In this document: positions 1 through 6,712 of the stretch, piece after piece
How positions within the stretch are numbered: position 1 is the stretch's first letter
How the letters are laid out: every line of letters starts with the position of its first letter
Assembly: GCA_030616935.1 (NCBI GenBank)
Contig: JAUWWJ010000029.1
Location: forward strand, 1-10,304
Direction: 5' to 3'
DNA: 10,304 nt
Origin: Planctomycetaceae bacterium
GTDB taxonomy: Bacteria > Planctomycetota > Planctomycetia > Pirellulales > UBA1268
Notes under the pieces: generated by a model
Databases searched by the model: none
What the model saw: only the letters and a program-made list of their open reading frames with translations
Told to the model about the DNA's origin: nothing
Made by a program: the position numbers and the translations under genes

Positions 1-407
1 CAATTGCATCGCGGTACCCTATCCACGCCGCACTCGACATCAGTGACGGTCTCGCTATCGACTGCGGCCGAATGCTCACAGCAAGCCATGTCGGCGGCAC
101 CATTGAACTTGACCGGGTGCCCATACACCCTGATGCGATCACCCTTTCAGAAGCCAGTCATGCGCACCAGATGACTCCGCTGGAGCACGCCATGCAAGAT
201 GGTGAAGACTTCGAGCTTCTTCTTGCGATGCCTCCGGAGGCGGCCCAGGCACTTGTGCAGGCCGACCCAGGTTCCCTTGTTCCAGAGACCACTATGCAGC
301 CTCGTGTTATTGGTAGAGTGACCGAGAACCTTGATTTCTGTGGCACGGCACCAAACGGACAAACAAAGCGTCTTGAACCGAAAGGGTTTGAGCATGTCTT
401 CCAATAA
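1..407 (+). CDS. thiL: Thiamine-monophosphate kinase ThiL, C-terminal part (5' end outside window)
   Basis: ThiL phosphorylates thiamine monophosphate with ATP to give thiamine diphosphate, the active cofactor, in the cytoplasm. The visible frame runs from base 3 to the TAA at 405-407 and gives 134 residues. Near its start is ALDISDGLAIDCGRML, which matches the family's conserved D-x-S-DGL-x-x-D segment (Mg/ATP binding in the PurM-like fold). Further on, QDGEDFELLLA matches the ThiL motif GGEDYELL in the C-terminal half. The ATG at 72 is internal; the open frame and the family motif before it show that the true start lies upstream of the window. The 3' end overlaps the start of tsaE by 14 bases, so the two genes are probably cotranscribed and translationally coupled. 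The visible part shows no frameshift or stop. Confidence 0.9.
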   Translation, partial: IASRYPIHAALDISDGLAIDCGRMLTASHVGGTIELDRVPIHPDAITLSEASHAHQMTPLEHAMQDGEDFELLLAMPPEAAQALVQADPGSLVPETTMQPRVIGRVTENLDFCGTAPNGQTKRLEPKGFEHVFQ

Positions 408-912
408 TTCTGTCGACTCCAGCAAGACAGAAACGTATGAAATACTAAACCTTGATGACCTCCACCATGTGGCTTCACTCATGGCAGAACATCTACCCCA
501 TACAGCTATAGTGACCCTTCAAGGTGAATAAGGGGCCGGTAAAACAACCTTTGTAAAGGCAATCGCCGCGGCTGTAGCAATCGATCCATCAAATCTAACA
601 AGCCCCACCTTCAATCTTATCACGATCCATGAATCACCCGAAAGCACCCTTCGTCTTGTCCATGCAGACATGTATCGAATGGCTGATCCTGATGAGCTCA
701 TTGAGACCGGCTGGGACACTGCCCTCGATCCGCCCCCGGGCTACCGTTGCTGGGCATTCGTTGAGTGGCCACAAAAAATAGCTTCGGCTCTACCTGCCCA
801 CCGCCTGAGTATTACACTCGAAGTGACTGGTGAGTCCAGCCGCCGGATGACAATCAAGGGTATGGGAACGAACTACGAACCAATACCTGCGCTCATCATA
901 CAATCACCCTGA
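394..912 (+). pseudogene. tsaE: tRNA t6A biosynthesis ATPase TsaE with an in-frame TAA stop in the Walker A motif
   Basis: TsaE (YjeE family) is the ATPase that works with TsaB, TsaC and TsaD to make N6-threonylcarbamoyladenosine at tRNA position 37. The frame starts at ATG 394, preceded by AAAGGG about 7 bases upstream, and ends with TGA at 910-912, giving 172 codon positions, close to the family's usual length. Codons 44-51 read G-E-stop-G-A-G-K-T: the TAA at 529-531 sits where the family has Leu in G-D/E-L-G-A-G-K-T. Downstream, in the same frame, the family motifs continue undamaged: SPTFNLI, then VHADMYRM (typically H-x-D-x-Y-R), and AFVEWPQ (typically IEWPE). One base change (TTA to TAA) explains the break. 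It could be a real nonsense mutation, a sequencing or assembly error, or a readthrough site. The identification as TsaE is firm; the status as pseudogene is not. Confidence 0.85.
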
Positions 913-921
913 ATTTTCGCT

Positions 922-927
922 AAGGAA
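922..927 (+). promoter_or_regulatory. Ribosome binding site for the isochorismatase-like gene
   Basis: AAGGAA ends 10 bases before ATG 938 and 16 bases before CTG 944. It supports ATG 938 as the ancestral start, which makes the following TGA a genuine codon-2 stop and not a misplaced start call. Confidence 0.6.
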
Positions 928-937
928 ACGTTTTGCC

Positions 938-1480
938 ATGTGACTGACTCCACACCATTCAGCCCTCTGCGTAATTGACGTACAGGAAAAACTCATCCCC
1001 ACAATTCCGACAGGACAGCACATCACTACAGAGTGCTGCCGACTGGTCGAATCTGCAAATCTTTTCGATACTCCCGTCCTTGTTACAGAGCAGTACTCCA
1101 AAGGCCTTGGAGCGACGGTTGCACCGATTGCGACGAAACTCACTCAGCAAAAGCCTATTGAGAAACTTAGTTTCAGCTGCTGCGGGACACCCGATTTTTT
1201 AGAACAGATCCCCCAAGATGTTGAAACACTCATCGTGTGTGGGATCGAGACCCATATCTGTGTTGCACAGACCGTACTCGACGTACTGAAGCTTGGCTTT
1301 CGTGTCTGTATTGCAGTCGACGCAGTTGGCAGCCGTCGCGAACATGACCACACAGTCGCTCTTCGTCGACTCGAAGGATCTGGTGCCGTACTATCAACAA
1401 CAGAGGCTATCCTCTTCGAACTGTGCGCGACGGCAGAAAACCCATCTTTTAAAAAGTTGCAGCGGCTCGTTGCGAAATAA
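938..1480 (+). pseudogene. Isochorismatase-family cysteine hydrolase with TGA as codon 2
   Basis: This is a cytoplasmic hydrolase of the isochorismatase superfamily; the substrate cannot be read from sequence. Counting ATG 938 as codon 1, the catalytic triad is visible: Asp14 in CVIDVQEKL, Lys76 in IEKLSFSCCG, and Cys108 in GIETHICVAQT. The segment VTEQYSKGLGAT is typical of the ISOC1/2-like subgroup. The ATG at 938 has a good AAGGAA ribosome binding site (922-927) 10 bases upstream, but the next codon is TGA (941-943), after which the frame is open through codon 179 to TAA 1478-1480. A single CGA to TGA change would produce this, leaving the order Met, stop, Leu, Thr. No ATG, GTG or TTG lies between the stop and the conserved core at about codon 9; only CTG 944 could serve, at 16 bases from the binding site. 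It follows tsaE by 25 bases, likely in one operon. Either expression is lost, an atypical start is used, or the base is an error. Confidence 0.8.
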
Positions 1481-1519
1481 GCAACTCGACAGAGTATCGA
1501 TGCTTTTGAAACAACGTTG

Positions 1520-1543
1520 CTGGTTTCTTCGAAGGAATACCAG
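1520..1543. terminator. Candidate bidirectional terminator hairpin between convergent genes
   Basis: CTGGTTTCT pairs with GGAA(T)ACCAG around a 5-base loop, giving a stem of about 8-9 pairs with one bulged base. It lies between the stop of the plus-strand hydrolase (1480) and the stop of the minus-strand exported protein (1555), where a shared terminator would be expected. There is no clean T-tract on either side, so intrinsic termination is uncertain. Confidence 0.35.
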
Positions 1544-1554
1544 ACTGGTTCGCG

Positions 1555-1941
1555 TTAGCCACCCGTATCTTCCAGAATTACAATGCCGCCTGTTTTTGGA
1601 TCATATCCATAGAGTCTCTTCGGTGGCAGCACACTCAACTCAACATTGTGCTGCTTCATCATCTCTTGGAACTCTTTAAACGTTGGCGGCTTTCCGTTCA
1701 TTGCCTTAAACATCTTCATCGAGTTTTGAAGGCTCATCATGGCGACTCGTCCTCGTTGTGTGACGTAGGCACTCGCCGCGACAGAGAGTAGGTCATTTCC
1801 CGTAATCTTATTCTCCACCACTTTGAAGTTGGGTTGCTTTGCGGCAACACTCATATCAACCACTTTCGCTGGTGCGGCAACAGCTTCTGGCCCACTCTGT
1901 GCTACCAAGACCACGACCACCAACATTCCAAAAAGACGCAT
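1555..1941 (-). CDS. Small secreted protein of unknown function (probable planctomycete family)
   Basis: This 128-residue protein has a signal peptide: a short basic start (MRLFGM), a hydrophobic run of valines and leucines to about residue 15, and an AVAA-type cleavage region near residue 22. The mature part has no cysteines and no recognised catalytic motif. Its C-terminal half reads KEFQEMMKQHNVELSVLPPK and then YGYDPKTGGIVILED. I associate that ending with small exported proteins common in planctomycetes; this is from memory, unchecked. ATG 1941 is preferred because GGAG lies about 9 bases upstream; the open frame extends five codons further to a TTG at 1956, but that would put charged and polar residues before the signal peptide. 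It lies downstream of ftsQ on the same strand with a gap of about 115 bases, so it could be read from the mur operon or from its own promoter. The function is unknown; export to the periplasm or cell surface is the only inference. Confidence 0.75.
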   Translation of the reverse strand: MRLFGMLVVVVLVAQSGPEAVAAPAKVVDMSVAAKQPNFKVVENKITGNDLLSVAASAYVTQRGRVAMMSLQNSMKMFKAMNGKPPTFKEFQEMMKQHNVELSVLPPKRLYGYDPKTGGIVILEDTGG

Positions 1942-2055
1942 GGCAATGAACTCCAATCACGAGACATGAACAGTTTCACAGACATCTGATTTGTATCACA
2001 ACATGAGTCGAAAAACTACTTTTTCTAATTTGAAAGCTCCCTGCGTGAGCCTGTA

Positions 2056-2913
2056 TTAGCGAGTCTTCGTCAGATCTGTGTCGTCAACACTTTCTCCACG
2101 TGCATGACGAGCCACTAATTTTCCAAGCCGAACAATCTTCTGAGCTGCTGATGGTTCACCCGAAACAGCCTTACCGGGCGCCGACCCAAACAAGACCACA
2201 AGCTTGTCACTTCCCACCAACTCCCACCAATTACCTGCCGTTCCCTCTTTGGGAACACGACGGCATTCAATAAGCCCAAACGTAACCGCTTCGGGAGCCA
2301 GTGTTGTAATCAGGTTCACTGCCTCACCAACTGTTGGATCCCCCCACGGGGAACCAACAGGACCACGGGGGCTTGTCGACACGCCATCAACAACCGGATA
2401 TTTCGCTGCTGACTCAGCAGTAAAATCATCACTTGGCAACAGAATTGTCTCTTGATCAACTGCCAGCAGCCCGCCTTCCACACGAACCATGGCAACGGGT
2501 TCACGGCAGACCACACAAACGACCGCGGCTGCCGGATGGCTCGTTTCGACACGTTCCACCCGGCTCACCCAAGGATGCATATCAAATGCCCGGGCGAGTT
2601 GTCTTTCCAAATCTGGTGCATCCAGTGGTAATGGCATATCCAGACTTGCATTCCGGAGAGCCTGCCATTTTAAATCCGTCGTTATCCAAGGCGGTACGCC
2701 GATAACTTCAATGCGGTCAGCTGTTAGGAGTGAATCCGCATTTCGAACGACCCGTTCGCGTTGCTGTTCCCACGCCATACGACCAGCAAAAATGGCGGTA
2801 ATCACGATCACACCCGCACCAATAAGTGCCCGCCATCTCCAGATGAGGCCAAAAATACTGCCAGAATGTTTGGACTGGCTCTCAGTATCGTGCTCGCTCA
2901 CAGCTCGCCTCAC
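2056..2913 (-). CDS. ftsQ: FtsQ-like cell division protein (POTRA domain, single membrane anchor)
   Basis: FtsQ is a bitopic inner-membrane protein of the divisome, with a periplasmic POTRA and beta domain that links early and late division proteins. This 285-residue protein fits that plan: a cytoplasmic N-terminus of about 28 residues, one hydrophobic segment at roughly 29-45, then a periplasmic part that begins with a POTRA-like region (IEVIGVPPWIT near residue 70) and continues through HPWVSRVERVETSHPAAAVV and REPVAMVRVEGGLLAVDQ, the typical FtsQ pattern of W-V-x-x-V, R-x-P and a V-D strand. The GTG at 2913 overlaps the murB stop as GTGA, so translational coupling favours this start; a TTG one codon upstream at 2916 also keeps the frame open. 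It is the third gene of the murE-like/murB/ftsQ operon. Planctomycetes generally lack FtsZ, so its partners are unclear. Sequence conservation of FtsQ is low, and the call rests largely on context and topology. Confidence 0.75.
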   Translation of the reverse strand: MRRAVSEHDTESQSKHSGSIFGLIWRWRALIGAGVIVITAIFAGRMAWEQQRERVVRNADSLLTADRIEVIGVPPWITTDLKWQALRNASLDMPLPLDAPDLERQLARAFDMHPWVSRVERVETSHPAAAVVCVVCREPVAMVRVEGGLLAVDQETILLPSDDFTAESAAKYPVVDGVSTSPRGPVGSPWGDPTVGEAVNLITTLAPEAVTFGLIECRRVPKEGTAGNWWELVGSDKLVVLFGSAPGKAVSGEPSAAQKIVRLGKLVARHARGESVDDTDLTKTR

Positions 2914-3818
2914 CAAACACGGATTCTTGGCGCCAACTCAACACCAAGTTTTTCACGAACAATTCCACGTACTTTTTCAACGAGTTGCTGCACATCGCTA
3001 CTTGGGCATCCGACTGCAGTTACCACGTAGTTCGCACAGCTTGGATAAATTGATGCACCACCTATGCATAAATCCCGACACCCTGCCTGTGCAATGAGTG
3101 ACTCCGCCGTCGTACCGACAGGATCTTTAAACATCATAGCCACCGAGCGGGTGCCACTGGGCTGCTCCGATCGCTCCACGATCCATTGTTTCTGCATTCG
3201 TTTTGTCAGACGTTCCGGGTCATCTTCATCGAGATCAAATCTCGCAGACAAAACTATCACTCCATCGAGGCTACTCCAACTCGATGCAAAGGCTATGTCA
3301 TCACGAAGCCGATCTTCCGTTGTACCGTCAGGGAGCATCACTGTAACGCTGTGTACTCGTTGACCTAGATTACACCCATGTGCAGCTGCATTCCCAACAA
3401 GACCACCACCAACGGTTCCAGGTATCCCAACAAGATCTTCCAGACCAGAGAATCCTTCTTGAACAACAGCCGAGACCAGATGGACAAGCTTTGCACCCGC
3501 ACCCACTCGTACACTCTGACCATCGACATCGACACCACAGAATGGTGGTGCTGAAAGCCGAACGACCATTGCTTCGATACCGCCACTCGGAACAAGAACG
3601 TTTGAACCACCTCCAATAACACGAAGTTTTACCCCCGTTTCATTGCATCTCGAAACAACTGCTGAAAGTGAATCAACACTCACTGGCTCACAAAAGTATT
3701 GCGCCACACCCCCAACGCCAAGCCAGGTATGTTTGGCAAGTGGCTCAGCTAATTGCACGGTTACGGCGAGATCATCAAAGGGGCTGCCCGCAGGCGATGG
3801 TGGTGGCTGATCTGTCAT
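2910..3818 (-). CDS. murB: MurB-like UDP-N-acetylenolpyruvoylglucosamine reductase with altered active site
   Basis: MurB is a cytoplasmic FAD enzyme that uses NADPH to reduce UDP-GlcNAc-enolpyruvate to UDP-MurNAc in peptidoglycan synthesis. From ATG 3818 the protein has 302 residues, the normal length. FAD-binding motifs are clear: HTWLGVGGVAQYF (about 30-42), VIGGGSNVLV (68-77) and GLEDLVGIPGTVGGGLVGNA (125-144). The C-terminal MurB domain is recognisable in SVAMMFKDP, AESLIAQAG, CANYVVT and ELAPRIRVW. The usual catalytic positions differ: the Ser/Cys of AGS-x-F-K-N-P is Met, the Glu of L-x-P-E-V-R is Arg, and the Tyr-Arg pair in the F-x-YR-x-S segment reads Ser-Trp. The frame stays open to a GTG at 3878 (20 more residues), but ATG 3818 aligns better with the family and has a weak AAGAG just upstream. 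It lies 131 bases after the murE-like stop and overlaps ftsQ by 4 bases. The fold assignment is firm; reductase activity is doubtful. Confidence 0.85.
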   Translation of the reverse strand: MTDQPPPSPAGSPFDDLAVTVQLAEPLAKHTWLGVGGVAQYFCEPVSVDSLSAVVSRCNETGVKLRVIGGGSNVLVPSGGIEAMVVRLSAPPFCGVDVDGQSVRVGAGAKLVHLVSAVVQEGFSGLEDLVGIPGTVGGGLVGNAAAHGCNLGQRVHSVTVMLPDGTTEDRLRDDIAFASSWSSLDGVIVLSARFDLDEDDPERLTKRMQKQWIVERSEQPSGTRSVAMMFKDPVGTTAESLIAQAGCRDLCIGGASIYPSCANYVVTAVGCPSSDVQQLVEKVRGIVREKLGVELAPRIRVW

Positions 3819-3949
3819 GGGTCTCTTGTTGGGGTAAGAATCTCCGCTCACATATATCCAAGCAAGCACTACGGACACATTGTGCCGCGCCGAGGTGATT
3901 GTCGTCTACTCATGGCAGCGCAGAGCATAACGAGCGACATAAAACATGG

Positions 3950-5449
3950 TCAGGCAGCCCGTCGATCAGTTCCCCACCCAGCCACTGGCTCATGTGCCAA
4001 TTCAAGCCAGCCGTTGACAACGGCTTCCAGTGGCATAAAATCGTCCTCGGGATCAAATGGCCCTGAATCAATCTGTGGTACTGAACCAAGGACCAAAACA
4101 CAGTCTTCCGCGTGAAGCTGGGAAAGCTCACGGTCAAGACGGGCATACGCCCTCAGATCACGATCGGTAGCCTTCTCTGACGCAATACCCCGGGGGACGA
4201 CTAATGTCTGATCGCACCATCGAGAGGCCCGCGATGCAAACCGTTCCTCGCCACCGAGTTGCTCGGCCAGACTCTCTTCAGCAAGCACAAGAAGCCGGCC
4301 GTTGCCAAGCCGCCGTAAACTCGAGAGTGTGCTTGCAAGGGCATGCCCACTTGAGGGACGGTCAACAAACACGGTGAAGTCTTGACCTCGATCACAACGG
4401 GTGATTCGCCCGGCGACACTCCGAACCGACTCAAGACCTCTGGCAATTTTTTCTGCGGGTACCCGATACCGGATTGCGATAGCTGCTGCGAGCACTGAAT
4501 TTCGTGCAGAAGATGTGACTGGCACATCCAGACTTACAGGCATTACAACTCCGTCGCAACGAAGCAGTAATGTCTGGCCAGCAAGGGTTCGCTCGACAGC
4601 AGTCGCTGATGCCGTTGCAGTACTTTGCAAACCCGCCGTAAACACACTGCCGGTGACCTCAGCTTGATATCGCTCGATGAGCCGTTGAGATCGCGGGTCG
4701 TCACTATTGGCAACAAGTGCGCCATCGGCTGATGATGCCCGAAGAATCCGCTCTTTCACTGCATGGTATGCCGATGCGGTACCGTGGAGGTCGAGATGTG
4801 CACTACCCAGGTTTGTTACGACAATCGTATCACAGACAACGCCGGCTAACGCGTGCTTGGCAAGGAGCTGACTGGACACTTCAACCACAGCGTGGGAGCA
4901 GCCACTCTCTTCAAGACGTCGTAGCCAAAACGCTAACTCTCGCGGATCAGTAACCGGGCCACCCTCAGGCACTGATGACAGAGCATCAATACACCCAAGG
5001 TCTGAAACGACTCCAACGCGGAGCCCGGCTTCTGAAAGGATCGATGCCGTGAGCCAGACAGTTGATGTCTTCCCACTTGTACCTGTCACTGCAATCACGC
5101 GAAGGCTTTTGCCCCGCAGACCTTCCATGGCATGTGACAGACGCGACCATGCCCAGAACGTGTCAGGGACCACACACAGTGGAACACCATGCGTTGGCAC
5201 CATACGTTCAGCAACAACTCCAACAGCTCCTTGTGCGACGGCTGTTGCAATGTGTTCATGGCCGTCATCGTTATCATCACACCTGGCGATAAATACGTCA
5301 CCTGGTCGACACTCTGTTGCCTGATCCGTAAATCCACAACATTCAATATCAGAACAGGAAAAAAAAGAAGCATCCGGGAAGAGTTCAGATAGCTTCTGCC
5401 CATCTTCATTTGATTGAGATCCAGATGCAGTATCACGGGACTGAGTCAT
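3950..5449 (-). CDS. MurE-like Mur ligase family protein with degenerate C-terminal domain
   Basis: MurE adds the third residue (usually diaminopimelate) to UDP-MurNAc-L-Ala-D-Glu. This 499-residue protein has the three-part Mur ligase layout. Residues 20-110 form the N-terminal UDP-binding region (RPGDVFIARC). The ATP-binding domain has VTGTSGKTST (121-130), AVVEVSSQLLAKHAL (187-201), VTNLGSAHLDLHGT (211-224) and the expected carbamylated-lysine region AVKERIL with Lys232. The third domain starts at SVAGRI (344-349), but the MurE motif V-D-Y-A-H-T-P is VDRPSSGHA, the D-R-D-x-x-K-R segment is unrecognisable, no D-N-P-R diaminopimelate motif is present, and G-K-G-H-E reads GSVPQI. The ATP site therefore looks usable while amino-acid selection does not look like standard MurE. 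ATG 5449 is supported by AGGAGG 10 bases upstream. It is the first gene of the operon with murB and ftsQ. It may be a paralogue alongside a standard MurE elsewhere in the genome, so I give no symbol. Confidence 0.85.
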   Translation of the reverse strand: MTQSRDTASGSQSNEDGQKLSELFPDASFFSCSDIECCGFTDQATECRPGDVFIARCDDNDDGHEHIATAVAQGAVGVVAERMVPTHGVPLCVVPDTFWAWSRLSHAMEGLRGKSLRVIAVTGTSGKTSTVWLTASILSEAGLRVGVVSDLGCIDALSSVPEGGPVTDPRELAFWLRRLEESGCSHAVVEVSSQLLAKHALAGVVCDTIVVTNLGSAHLDLHGTASAYHAVKERILRASSADGALVANSDDPRSQRLIERYQAEVTGSVFTAGLQSTATASATAVERTLAGQTLLLRCDGVVMPVSLDVPVTSSARNSVLAAAIAIRYRVPAEKIARGLESVRSVAGRITRCDRGQDFTVFVDRPSSGHALASTLSSLRRLGNGRLLVLAEESLAEQLGGEERFASRASRWCDQTLVVPRGIASEKATDRDLRAYARLDRELSQLHAEDCVLVLGSVPQIDSGPFDPEDDFMPLEAVVNGWLELAHEPVAGWGTDRRAA

Positions 5450-5459
5450 CTATCTTTGG

Positions 5460-5465
5460 CCTCCT
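5460..5465 (-). promoter_or_regulatory. Strong Shine-Dalgarno site for the murE-like gene
   Basis: On the minus strand AGGAGG lies 10 bases before ATG 5449. It is the strongest ribosome binding site I found in the window and fixes the start of the murE-like gene. Confidence 0.75.
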
Positions 5466-5575
5466 GCCAAACCGTTTATCCGGCTCCGTTCCTCGCATCC
5501 TTGCGACAAACACTCGAAAGAGCCATTTGATTGATTTCGCTCCACTACTCGTTTGGAGCAATGCAACGGGGTGGA

Positions 5576-5603
5576 ATTGTCGGTAACTTCGCGAGACCGT
5601 CAA
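5576..5603 (-). promoter_or_regulatory. Candidate sigma70-type promoter for the murE-like/murB/ftsQ operon
   Basis: On the minus strand TTGACG (5598-5603) is separated by 16 bases from GACAAT (5576-5581), matching five of six and four of six consensus positions. It would place the transcription start about 120 bases upstream of ATG 5449. Planctomycete promoters are poorly defined, so this is a weak call. Confidence 0.3.
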
Positions 5604-5816
5604 GGTGAGTTTCCGAGAAACCACAGTGACCCACAAAACCCGAAGAAAACACGTTCTCCATACTTCGCCAACCAGCCACAATGCGCTGAGGGAATCCAAG
5701 AAATGACCTTGAGATATTGTCTTAATCCTGATAGTGGCTGATCTACAGACACTGTAAAACTCTGGATTATTCAAAGAACCTTCGTAGTGCTCTCCGTTAC
5801 AGAATTTGAAGTGCAC

Positions 5817-6662
5817 ATGACTCCACCGAATCGCAAACTACTCTGGATTGGAGATATCCACCAGACGGCTGAATTCTGTCATGCAGTAGAGTCAATGAGT
5901 GGCGATATTGACATACAGCACTACCAAACAATTGATGATGCCCTTAACGCTACCACGAGCAACGCCCCTGAACCGACCATCATCTGTCTTGCAGAAACTC
6001 ACCCTGGACAGATTCATTTCCATAATGTGTTTCGCCTGACTCAACACTGGCCACTTACGAGAATCATTTCTGTTGGATCCTGTTTGTCTGATGGCCGAAG
6101 GCGTAGCGGCCCCTTAGTTGACGGTATTCTTGAGGTACCTGGGCACGACCTCCCCTCCCGCATGAAGGTCTGGCTTCAGAAAATTGACTCTGGGGCTCCC
6201 AGCAGCCTCACGTATCCACCAACATTGCGTCGAGATGAACGTTGGCTCGCAGAGGCAAAGGAAACACAGCCATTTCATGAGACGTCTGATCAGACGACCC
6301 GGGCAACAGTAACAGTTGCAGCCTCATCACACATGATGGCAGAGGCCGTCGGTGAGCTCATTACGGTGGCAGGTGGTATTCTCGTACATTGCGTCACTGG
6401 AAAACCAGCAATTCGAGACACAGCCGAAGTCATTATCTGGGATCTGCAGGACTCACCAGAGTCGCAGCTCGAGTGGATTCGGCTCCTGACCACCCAAAAT
6501 CCAAAGCGCATCCTCGCATTACTGTGTTCATTTCCCCGGAGCGATACCGCTCACGCTGCAATAGAGGCTGGTGCCACCGCCGTCCTCGGCAGGCCAACCG
6601 ACTGCGAAGCAATTCGCGGCGTGCTTTTCATGGCCAAAACCGCTCTATTGGCTTCATCCTGA
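5817..6662 (+). CDS. Tandem pseudo-receiver protein of unknown function
   Basis: This 281-residue soluble protein appears to hold two receiver-like (CheY-fold) domains. The first (about 5-120) opens with KLLWIGD and has a strand TIICLAETHPG where a receiver would carry its phosphorylated Asp; no Asp is there. It continues with TRIISVGSCLSDGRRRSGPL, resembling a VGSW-x-x-G-x-x-R-x-G-R segment I recall from planctomycete hypothetical proteins. The second (about 160-275) has VIIWDL with Asp209 in the phospho-acceptor position, then RILALLCSFPRSD and AGATAVLGRP, where the receiver Lys-Pro is Arg-Pro. There is no DNA-binding or kinase domain. ATG 5817 is chosen; the frame is open from GTG 5787, and GTG 5811 is also possible. 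It is divergent from the mur operon and 50 bases upstream of the lipoprotein gene. Signalling by phosphate is possible only for the second domain; a scaffold or binding role is as likely. Confidence 0.6.
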   Translation: MTPPNRKLLWIGDIHQTAEFCHAVESMSGDIDIQHYQTIDDALNATTSNAPEPTIICLAETHPGQIHFHNVFRLTQHWPLTRIISVGSCLSDGRRRSGPLVDGILEVPGHDLPSRMKVWLQKIDSGAPSSLTYPPTLRRDERWLAEAKETQPFHETSDQTTRATVTVAASSHMMAEAVGELITVAGGILVHCVTGKPAIRDTAEVIIWDLQDSPESQLEWIRLLTTQNPKRILALLCSFPRSDTAHAAIEAGATAVLGRPTDCEAIRGVLFMAKTALLASS

Positions 6663-6712
6663 AAACGGTAAGGTCTCGTCAGTTCGGTTGCCTTCTTTTG
6701 CCGGGACTCTCG

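Larger units (their letters stand above)
5450..5816. other. Divergent intergenic region (367 bp)
   Basis: This stretch separates the minus-strand mur operon from the plus-strand pseudo-receiver gene. It contains the AGGAGG site and the candidate promoter described separately, and a 6-bp inverted repeat (GCTCCA at 5539-5544 and TGGAGC at 5554-5559, 9-base loop) lying between that promoter and the start of the murE-like gene, hence in its leader if the promoter is real. I see no tRNA, no known riboswitch and no convincing protein-coding frame. A 127-codon open frame on the minus strand spans it but lacks family features. Confidence 0.5.

Noticed and set aside
941..943. TGA read as selenocysteine
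   Set aside because: Codon 2 is not a redox site in this family, homologues would be expected to have an ordinary residue there, and no SECIS-like hairpin directly after the codon is evident.
394..1480. Altered genetic code explaining the internal stops
   Set aside because: Two different stop codons would have to encode two different amino acids, while TAA and TGA clearly end other genes in the window.
2010..2025. GAAAAA-CTAC-TTTTTC hairpin after ftsQ as a terminator
   Set aside because: The stem is almost entirely A-T and too weak; it is likely a chance palindrome in an AT-rich gap.
2489..3097. A 202-codon plus-strand open frame opposite ftsQ and murB
   Set aside because: It lies antisense to two well-supported genes, has no family motif and is rich in Ser, Thr and Arg as expected from the reverse complement of the real genes.
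5433..5816. A 127-codon open frame on the minus strand across the divergent intergenic region
   Set aside because: It has no recognisable motif, runs over the strong ribosome binding site and start of the murE-like gene, and its residue mix (many Arg, Ser, Val in no pattern) looks like chance translation.
6389..6712. A 108-codon N-terminal extension of the lipoprotein frame
   Set aside because: It overlaps the end of the pseudo-receiver gene in another frame and would bury the lipoprotein signal peptide inside the protein.
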